DNA of 10,740 bases from Deltaproteobacteria bacterium. Lineage in GTDB: Bacteria; Desulfobacterota; Desulfobaccia; Desulfobaccales; 0-14-0-80-60-11. The notes under the pieces are model-generated. The model was not told where the DNA came from. It worked only from the letters and a program-made list of their open reading frames with translations, and ran no database searches. Below are positions 5,509 to 10,740 of this stretch, piece by piece. Location: assembly GCA_021817645.1 (NCBI GenBank), contig JAKAGH010000082.1, positions 1 to 10,740 on the forward strand, written 5' to 3'. Every line of letters starts with the position of its first letter. Within the stretch, counting starts at the first letter, position 1. The position numbers and the translations under genes were made by a program.

Positions 5509-6696
5509 TTACTTCTTCGGACGCAGGCGGCTGGCCAAATTCTGCAGGCGCTCCCGCCAGACAGGCCACGAAACCGGCAGCAGAGGCAGCTCCCGCACGG
5601 TGCGGCCCCAGAGGAAGAGGGCCACCCCGCTGAACAGGAGATTGGAGATCCAGGGGGCCAGGAAGGGGTTCAAGCGGGCGCTGAAGGCCAACCGCCAGGA
5701 CGCAGTGAAGACTACATAATAAACCAGAAAAACCAAGAGTCCCAGGATCAGGCCCCAGGTGCGGCCGTGATGGCGGGGGCTCATCCCCAGGGGCATAGCG
5801 ATGAGACACAGGAGGAACGCCCCGCAGGGCAAGGAAAATCTCCGGCTCAGCTCCACCGCGTAGCGGATATGATTTTCCGAACCCGCGGGTTCCTGGCGCA
5901 GGTTTTGCCATAATTCCCCGACATACATCTCATCTTCTGATTTCTTGTTCTTCATCCCGAAGCTAAAAAGGTTCAAAGGCAGTTGGTAAGTCTTAAATTC
6001 CACAGTTTGCCACCGGGTCAAGGCCGATCCCCACCGCATCACCCGGCCATCCAACAATTGGAGCACCAGGGTTTCCTGGGATTCATCAAAGATCAGTTGC
6101 CCCTTTTGTGCATAAACGGTGTTGGGATTGTCTTTGTCCCGGGAGTCATAAATAAAGACGCCTTCCAGTTGGCCGCCAGCTGGAGGTACCCGGTTGACAA
6201 AGAGCATCAGCCCCTGGAAGTCCGTATTAAAGACCTGTTCCTTAATCCCTAAATCCGCCCGGCGTTTGACCACCTCCGTCAGCAATTGGCGGGTGGCCTT
6301 TTGCCCCCAAGGGCTGCCGTAAGCGGTGAAAAACAGGGTAACCATGGCGGTGGCCAGGGAAAATATGAGAATCGGCGGCAGCAATTGGGTATAGCTCAGG
6401 CCCGAAGTCTTTAAAGCCACGACTTCCTGGTCCACGCTCAGACGCATAAGGGCCAGCAAGATCCCCACCGTCGCGGCCATGGGCAGAGTAAAGACCAGGA
6501 GATAAGGGAAAAGATAGGCGCAGGTTTTGAGCACCTCGATCAGCCCCACACCCTTGACCACAATCATTTGGGTCACCCGCATCAGCCTTCCCAAAAAGAC
6601 GATGGTGGTGAAAGCCAGCAAACTGGCGCCAAAGGGGGCCATAATCTCCTGGAGGAGATAACGGTAAATGATATAGGGCAGGGGCAGGACGCGCAT
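5509..6696 (-). CDS. lptF: LPS export permease, LptF/LptG family
   Basis: Inner-membrane permease of the LptB2FG transporter, which extracts LPS from the inner membrane and passes it to the LptC-LptA bridge. The 395 residues fit the family layout. There are three N-terminal membrane helices (about 18-38, 58-85, 103-126), a periplasmic beta-jellyroll (about 127-285) and three C-terminal helices (about 288-306, 313-333, 345-364). The segment LSVDQEVVALKTSG (86-99) after helix 2 is the conserved coupling-helix region, and GRTWGLILGLLVFLVYY begins helix 5. I call it LptF rather than LptG on general resemblance, with moderate certainty. The ATG at 6696 lies 7 nt after the glycosyltransferase stop and has no good Shine-Dalgarno, which suggests translational coupling. 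No lptG lies beside it; a terminator follows. Confidence 0.88.
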   Translation of the reverse strand: MRVLPLPYIIYRYLLQEIMAPFGASLLAFTTIVFLGRLMRVTQMIVVKGVGLIEVLKTCAYLFPYLLVFTLPMAATVGILLALMRLSVDQEVVALKTSGLSYTQLLPPILIFSLATAMVTLFFTAYGSPWGQKATRQLLTEVVKRRADLGIKEQVFNTDFQGLMLFVNRVPPAGGQLEGVFIYDSRDKDNPNTVYAQKGQLIFDESQETLVLQLLDGRVMRWGSALTRWQTVEFKTYQLPLNLFSFGMKNKKSEDEMYVGELWQNLRQEPAGSENHIRYAVELSRRFSLPCGAFLLCLIAMPLGMSPRHHGRTWGLILGLLVFLVYYVVFTASWRLAFSARLNPFLAPWISNLLFSGVALFLWGRTVRELPLLPVSWPVWRERLQNLASRLRPKK

Positions 6697-6703
6697 AGAG
6701 GTG

Positions 6704-8413
6704 TCAGTTGCCGGCGGTTAGCAGCGGAGATGCGGGGAGCAGTCTCTGCCCCGCATGCTGGGAGCTCCCTTCATAACTTATCAGAATACTATTTTTAAAC
6801 CAGCCCAGTAAGCGAAATTTTCCCGGCAGTTCCTCCTGCAGAGGGCCCAGATCGCCCGGCTTCGTGAAAAAGAAGACCAGCGGCCGGGACTTCGCCCAGG
6901 AGAACACCTCCTCGGGGGTCCGGAAAAACAGGGAGTTTTGCGGCGCCAATTTCCGGCCGTAATCCAGTTCCGTGGGGAACTCCAGGATGTGAAAAATCTG
7001 CCCGCTGTAAAAGGAAATCCCCTGGGAATAGCGCCGGTAACCCACCAGAGCGGCTTCCGGCCGCCACCGGGCTTTCAAAGTCAGGGCCAGGTCCCGGGGG
7101 GAGCGCTGCTCACTTACCTTCTCCATGCCCCAGAACACCAGCACCCCCAGCAAAAACGCGCCCACCAGCAGCACCCCCACGCGCCGCAGGATCAGGGCGA
7201 ATGTGGGGGTCAGGGCCAGGATGGCCACTCCCAGAAGAGCACAAGGAGTCACCAGCGCCCCCTGCAGCACCAGGGGGGTCAAAAAAGCAGGAGGCAAGAT
7301 ATAGAGGCCCAAGGCCAGCCAGCCCAAGAGGATCCAGACCCACAAGCTGAGCCGCAAACCGCGGCTGTCGGCCAGCCGCCGCCCGGCCAGCTCCGAGAGG
7401 CTCTGGCCCACCAGGAGGGCCAGGGGCAGCAAGGCCGGGAGGATATATGGGGCCAGCTTCCCCCGGGACAGGGTAAAAAAAATGAGAACCGTGGCGGCCC
7501 AGATGATGAGAAAAAGCCGGTCCGGGTTGCCGCGGATTTTCCCCCGCCCCAGAGCCCAGGGCAGGACCAGGCTCCAGGGCAGCATAAAGGCCAGGAGGAT
7601 GGGCCCGTAGTAGTAAAAGGGGTGCTGATGATGGATGTAGGCAGTCAGATAGCGCCCCAGATGCTGCTCCAGGATAAAAAACCGCCAGAAATCCGGGTAG
7701 CGGATCATGACCCCCAGGAACCAGGGCAGGGAGACTGCCACCAGGAGCGCCAGGGGCCAGGGATGGAGCCAGGAACGGAGCCAGGGACGTCCCTGGGACC
7801 AGGCCGCGGCGGTCCAGATGATGGCCGCCAACACCAGGGCCACCGGACCCTTGGTGAGGACCCCCAGGGCCAGGGCCAGATAAGCCCAGGTCCATAAACC
7901 GCGGCGTTCCCGGCTTAAAGCCAGGTAGCCCAACCCCACCCCCAGATTGAGAAAGAAGGTCAGGGCCATGTCCAGGGTCAGGAGCCGCCCCATGGCCACA
8001 TAGCCGCCGCAAGTGGCCAGAACCAGGGCGCCCATCATGCCTGCGGCCGGTCCCCAGAAGGCCTGCCCCAAGCCGTACGCCAGGATGATACCCCCCATAG
8101 CGCACAGCGCCGAAGGCAGGCGCGCGGCCAGCTCGGAAAACCCCAGAACTTTGAAGCTTAGGGCCGTCAGCCAGTAGACCAGGGGCGGCTTTTCCAGATA
8201 GGGCAGAAGATTGAGGTGGGGGATGAGCCAGTCCTTTAAGAGCAGCATCTCCCGGGCAATCTCGGCATAACGGCCCTCATCCGGGTCCATCAGGCCGGGG
8301 ACCTCCAGGCGCAAGAAAAAGAGGATCAGTCCCACCAGCAGCAGGGCCGCGAGGGGGTGTTTTATGGACGGGGCCTGCACCGTCCTAAGGTCCCCTCCGC
8401 TCTCCGGAGTCAA
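6704..8413 (-). CDS. ArnT/PMT-like polytopic glycosyltransferase
   Basis: Integral inner-membrane GT-C enzyme that uses polyprenyl-phosphate sugars, related to ArnT, which adds aminoarabinose to lipid A. 569 residues (ArnT about 550), with roughly a dozen membrane helices. The first periplasmic loop carries the family signature DPDEGRYAEIAREM (43-56), with the putative catalytic acid there, followed by EKPPLVYWL (74-82) and AARLPS (96-101). LTKGPVAL (186-193) and SRGKLAPYILPALLPL (316-331) are also typical. The TTG start at 8413 is supported by AGGAG (8422-8426) 8 nt upstream; the first 18 residues are not hydrophobic. The donor and acceptor cannot be read from sequence: aminoarabinose, another pentose or a hexose is possible, on lipid A or another lipid or protein. 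Co-transcription with lptF favours an LPS substrate. Confidence 0.85.
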   Translation of the reverse strand: MTPESGGDLRTVQAPSIKHPLAALLLVGLILFFLRLEVPGLMDPDEGRYAEIAREMLLLKDWLIPHLNLLPYLEKPPLVYWLTALSFKVLGFSELAARLPSALCAMGGIILAYGLGQAFWGPAAGMMGALVLATCGGYVAMGRLLTLDMALTFFLNLGVGLGYLALSRERRGLWTWAYLALALGVLTKGPVALVLAAIIWTAAAWSQGRPWLRSWLHPWPLALLVAVSLPWFLGVMIRYPDFWRFFILEQHLGRYLTAYIHHQHPFYYYGPILLAFMLPWSLVLPWALGRGKIRGNPDRLFLIIWAATVLIFFTLSRGKLAPYILPALLPLALLVGQSLSELAGRRLADSRGLRLSLWVWILLGWLALGLYILPPAFLTPLVLQGALVTPCALLGVAILALTPTFALILRRVGVLLVGAFLLGVLVFWGMEKVSEQRSPRDLALTLKARWRPEAALVGYRRYSQGISFYSGQIFHILEFPTELDYGRKLAPQNSLFFRTPEEVFSWAKSRPLVFFFTKPGDLGPLQEELPGKFRLLGWFKNSILISYEGSSQHAGQRLLPASPLLTAGN

Positions 8414-8414
8414 G

Positions 8415-8434
8415 CTATCTTCTCCTGTAGATAG
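8415..8434 (-). promoter_or_regulatory. Ribosome binding site of the glycosyltransferase inside a small hairpin
   Basis: Read on the minus strand, CTATCT and AGATAG (arms 8429-8434 and 8415-8420) form a 6-bp stem. The 8-nt loop contains the AGGAG that serves the TTG start at 8413. The weak AT-rich stem ends one base before the start codon. A role in modulating translation is possible but unproven. Confidence 0.45.
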
Positions 8435-8652
8435 GCAATTATTTCCGACTTTTTCCCCATCTATCCCTCTTTTATCAAAGATTTAAACTAGATCACCCAA
8501 TGGTCCATTTATTGCAAGTTCGGGCTTCATAAATAAGAATAATTCCAGGACTCTGGAGGCAATGTAGCATTTTTGCCAAAAATTTTCTCCTGATTTTCCC
8601 CCGGACCTTCCTCGCGGGACCACGCGAGGACGGCGGCAAGGTGAGCGCAACT
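8435..8652. promoter_or_regulatory. Divergent promoter region between the glycosyltransferase and rfbF
   Basis: Both flanking operons must start here. For the plus strand the best box pair is TTGCAA (8513-8518) and, after 17 bp, AAGAAT; this is weak. For the minus strand nothing convincing is found. The rfbF leader carries a perfect 8-bp hairpin (TCCTCGCG 8609-8616, CGCGAGGA 8623-8630, loop GGACCA), followed at once by GGCGGCAAGGTG (8632-8643). No T-tract follows, so it is not an intrinsic terminator. No other coding sequence is visible. Confidence 0.5.
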
Positions 8653-8666
8653 GGAGGAGAGGGCAG

Positions 8667-9437
8667 ATGAAGGTGGTTATTTTAGCCGGTGGTCTCGGCA
8701 CCCGGTTGGCAGAGGAAACCGAAGTCAAACCCAAGCCGATGGTGGAAATCGGCGGGCGTCCCATCCTGTGGCATATCATGAAGCTCTATGCCCATTACGG
8801 CTTCAACGAATTCCTTATAGCCCTGGGCTACAAAGGGGACATCATCAAGCGCTTCTTTCTGGATTACTACCGCATGAACGGCAGCATGACCGTTAATCTC
8901 TGGAACGGCGACGCCCTCATGCACCACAAAAAAGCTGAGGACTGGACGGTGCACCTCCACGACACCGGCATGCACGTGAACACCGGCGGCCGGGTCAAGC
9001 GCCTGGAGCCCTGCCTGCGTAATGAGACCTTCATGGTGACCTACGGCGACGGCGTCAGCAACGTCAATCTCGACGAACTGATGAAATTTCACCGCGCCCA
9101 TGGCCGGCTGGCCACCGTCACTGCGGTGCGGCCCCCGGCCCGCTTCGGCGGTCTGATCTTCGACGGCGACATGGTGTCTCAATTCACGGAAAAACCCCAG
9201 ATCGGCGAAGGCTGGATCAACGGCGGGTTCCTGGTCTTCGAACCCGGGATCTTCTCCTATCTTAAGGGAGACCTGGCCAGTCTGGAAAAGGACGTCCTGG
9301 AACAGTTGGCCGCGGAAGGACAACTCGCAGCCTATCGTCACGGCGACTTCTGGCAATGCATGGATACCTTGAGGGACAAGATCCTGCTGGAAAACCTCTG
9401 GCAAAAGGGAGAGCCTCCATGGCGGGTGTGGCAGTGA
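8667..9437 (+). CDS. rfbF: Glucose-1-phosphate cytidylyltransferase
   Basis: Converts alpha-D-glucose 1-phosphate and CTP to CDP-glucose and pyrophosphate in the cytoplasm, the first step towards CDP-linked deoxy sugars. 256 residues, the normal length. The nucleotide-binding loop GGLGTRLAEETEVKPKPMV (8-26) is at the N-terminus. GGRPILWHIMKLY, LGYKGDIIKRFF (53-64), TYGDGVSNV (125-133, metal-binding Asp128), FTEKPQIGEGWINGGF (173-188) and CMDTLRD (231-237, Asp233) match the RfbF/DdhA family closely. The ATG at 8667 has GGAGGA at 8653-8658. First gene of an operon; it overlaps rfbG by 19 nt. Confidence 0.96.
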   Translation: MKVVILAGGLGTRLAEETEVKPKPMVEIGGRPILWHIMKLYAHYGFNEFLIALGYKGDIIKRFFLDYYRMNGSMTVNLWNGDALMHHKKAEDWTVHLHDTGMHVNTGGRVKRLEPCLRNETFMVTYGDGVSNVNLDELMKFHRAHGRLATVTAVRPPARFGGLIFDGDMVSQFTEKPQIGEGWINGGFLVFEPGIFSYLKGDLASLEKDVLEQLAAEGQLAAYRHGDFWQCMDTLRDKILLENLWQKGEPPWRVWQ

Positions 9438-10456
9438 GCCCTGGAAAATCCCCTTCTTTCTGGCAGGACCGCCCCACTCTGGTCACCGGGGCCACCGGTC
9501 TTTTAGGGGGCTGGCTGGTGCCCCGGCTGCTGTCTCAGGGCGCCGAAGTCGTCTGTCTGGTGCGGGATTGGGTCCCCCAGAGCGCCTTAATCTCCAACGG
9601 CTGGCTCAACCGGGTCAAAACCGTCCGGGGCGAGATCGAAAATCAGGCGCTTCTAGAACGAGCGCTGGGCGAGTTCGAGATCGATACCGTCTTCCATCTG
9701 GCCGCCCAGACCATCGTCGGCATCGCCAATCGCAACCCGGTTTCCACCTTTGCCGCCAATATCGGCGGCACCTGGGCCCTCCTGGAGGCTTCCCGGCGCA
9801 GTCCCGCAGTGCGGCAAATCGTCCTGGCCTCCTCCGACAAAGCTTACGGCGAGCACAACGGCCAGCCTTATAAGGAAGACCATCCTTTGCAGGGACGCCA
9901 TCCTTACGATGTCTCCAAATCCTGCGCTGACCTCCTCGCCCAGTCTTACGCGGCCACTTACGGCCTGCCGGTGGCCGTCACCCGCTGCGGCAACTTTTTC
10001 GGCGGCGGCGACCTGAACTGGAACCGCCTGGTGCCGGGGACCATCCGCGCCATTTTGCGGGGGCAGCGGCCGGTCATCCGCTCGGACGGCCGCTACGTGC
10101 GGGACTATTTCTACATCGAAGACGCCGCGGCCGCGTACATGCTGCTGGCCGAAAAGCTGGCGGCCCAGCGGGAGCTGCGGGGCCAGGCCTTCAATTTTGC
10201 CCACGACACCACAATGACGGTCCTGGAACTGGTGGAAGAGATCTTGAAGCGCATGGATTCAAGCCTGACCCCAGTGATTTTGAACGAGGCGCAGAGCGAA
10301 ATCCTACACCAATCTTTGGATGCGGCCAAGGCCCGCCAGGTCCTGGGATGGCGGCCCCGGTTCTCCCTGGCGGAGGGCTTGACCCGGACCATCTCCTGGT
10401 ACCGGGATTTTCTCGGGGCCGAGCCGCCACAGCTGCAAGCCGTGGTGGGGAGATAA
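9419..10456 (+). CDS. rfbG: CDP-glucose 4,6-dehydratase
   Basis: NAD-dependent short-chain dehydrogenase/reductase enzyme turning CDP-glucose into CDP-4-dehydro-6-deoxy-D-glucose. From the ATG at 9419 it has 345 residues, slightly short of the usual about 357-360. It shows TGATGLLG (23-30) for NAD binding, HLAAQ (93-97), SSDKAYGEH (138-146), the catalytic Tyr163/Lys167 in HPYDVSK, and RCGNFFGGGDLNWNRLVPG (189-207), which is typical of RfbG. VRDYFYIEDAA (227-237) is the conserved sugar-nucleotide site. The frame opens further upstream at 9356, but that stretch codes for rfbF in another frame. ATG 9419 follows GGGAG with suitable spacing. A GTG at 9434 overlapping the rfbF TGA is an alternative start. 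It directly uses the rfbF product. Confidence 0.95.
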   Translation: MAGVAVSPGKSPSFWQDRPTLVTGATGLLGGWLVPRLLSQGAEVVCLVRDWVPQSALISNGWLNRVKTVRGEIENQALLERALGEFEIDTVFHLAAQTIVGIANRNPVSTFAANIGGTWALLEASRRSPAVRQIVLASSDKAYGEHNGQPYKEDHPLQGRHPYDVSKSCADLLAQSYAATYGLPVAVTRCGNFFGGGDLNWNRLVPGTIRAILRGQRPVIRSDGRYVRDYFYIEDAAAAYMLLAEKLAAQRELRGQAFNFAHDTTMTVLELVEEILKRMDSSLTPVILNEAQSEILHQSLDAAKARQVLGWRPRFSLAEGLTRTISWYRDFLGAEPPQLQAVVGR

Positions 10457-10566
10457 CCTGGGAAAAGGCCAGGGCAGTTGAACATGAGATTTTTGTTCAT
10501 CAGTTAATTGGTGCGCAGGGCGCACCCTACCATAACCTTGAACTTTGAACTTTTCGGAATAAGGAC
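10457..10566. repeat. rfbG/epimerase spacer with palindrome and heptamer pair
   Basis: Unlike the overlapping rfbF-rfbG junction, 110 nt separate rfbG from the next gene. The spacer holds a perfect 7-bp hairpin, GGTGCGC (10510-10516) with GCGCACC (10520-10526), followed by CTACC. Two tandem TTGAACT units follow at 10538-10551. The palindrome has the look of dispersed intergenic repeats (GGTGCGC...GCGCACCCTAC) that I recall from many genomes. It has no T-tract, so it should not end the transcript. Confidence 0.6.
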
Positions 10567-10740
10567 ATGATCATTCATCGACTTCCCTTGAACGCGGCCT
10601 TTCTCATCGAGGCCGAACCCTTTGCAGACCACCGCGGCCTGTTTGCCCGTTTTTTTTGCACCCGGGAACTGGCCCAGGTCTTCGGGGAGCGGCGGATCGT
10701 CAACGTCAATTTCTCCCGCACCTGCCAGGCCGGCGCGGTC
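10567..10740 (+). CDS. dTDP-4-dehydrorhamnose 3,5-epimerase-like protein, N-terminal part
   Basis: An open frame of 58 codons from ATG 10567 to the window edge. It begins MIIHRLPLNAAFLIEAEPF and continues with DHRGLFARFFCTREL (21-35) and IVNVNFSRTCQAGAV (44-58). This is the RfbC cupin pattern: PL.G..(I/L)E..PF.D.RG.F.R.F, then N.S....G..RGLH, whose last part falls beyond the edge. In an rfbF-rfbG operon such an enzyme would epimerise C3 and/or C5 of CDP-4-dehydro-6-deoxyglucose rather than the dTDP sugar; that substrate is inferred from neighbours. The Shine-Dalgarno is poor (AAGGA is only 1 nt from the ATG). Confidence 0.85.
   Translation, partial: MIIHRLPLNAAFLIEAEPFADHRGLFARFFCTRELAQVFGERRIVNVNFSRTCQAGAV

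Noticed and set aside
6938..7897. 319-codon plus-strand open frame opposite the glycosyltransferase
   Set aside because: The translation is dominated by Gln, Gly and Pro and has no fold-like pattern. The minus-strand ArnT-like protein explains the DNA.
8682..9404. 240-codon minus-strand open frame opposite rfbF
   Set aside because: Antisense shadow of a clear RfbF; no ribosome binding site and no family resemblance.
9356..9418. Upstream extension of rfbG to the ATG at 9356
   Set aside because: The 21 extra residues come from the rfbF coding region read in another frame, and the family N-terminus begins near the 9419 start.

Overview
The window looks like a GC-rich chromosome segment from a Gram-negative, LPS-making bacterium, most likely a member of the Desulfobacterota (former Deltaproteobacteria). 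The evidence is the order def-fmt-(DUF116-like membrane protein), an lptF permease, an outer-membrane-type lipoprotein, an ArnT-like glycosyltransferase and nucleotide-sugar genes. The lineage is inferred from gene order and from family resemblance recalled from memory, not from a search.

Layout. (1) Positions 1-1890, minus strand: a formyl-methionine operon. A good sigma70-type promoter (1862-1890) drives def (peptide deformylase), which overlaps fmt (methionyl-tRNA formyltransferase) by 4 nt. After a 107-nt gap filled by a heptamer-repeat element comes the N-terminus of a two-helix membrane protein that runs off the left edge. (2) 1891-2337 is AT-rich non-coding DNA. (3) 2338-2856, plus strand: a small exported lytic transglycosylase, facing (4) 2983-4275, minus strand: a lipoprotein with a long Ala/Pro linker and an apparent beta/alpha-barrel domain of unknown function. 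The two genes converge on a strong hairpin with a repeated arm. (5) 4288-4847 is mostly non-coding: GC-rich hairpins, one possible 44-codon ORF and a textbook terminator. (6) 4848-5309, minus: a Spy/ZraP-like periplasmic protein with a Met/Gly-rich tail. (7) 5509-8413, minus: a two-gene operon, ArnT/PMT-like glycosyltransferase then lptF, ended by a terminator built from heptamer repeats. (8) 8667-10740, plus: rfbF, rfbG and the start of an RfbC-type epimerase, an operon making a CDP-linked 6-deoxy sugar that continues off the right edge.

How they fit together. Units 2-8 are mostly cell-envelope functions: peptidoglycan turnover, an outer-membrane lipoprotein, a periplasmic chaperone or metal-binding protein, LPS modification and export, and activated-sugar synthesis for a surface polysaccharide. 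The def-fmt unit is housekeeping.

I see no mobile element, CRISPR array, rRNA or tRNA, and no clear new multi-gene system. The most unusual features are two dispersed heptamer-repeat elements sharing the core T6-CTGACC, one of which seems to have been recruited as the lptF terminator; the lipoprotein of unknown function; and lptF standing without lptG.
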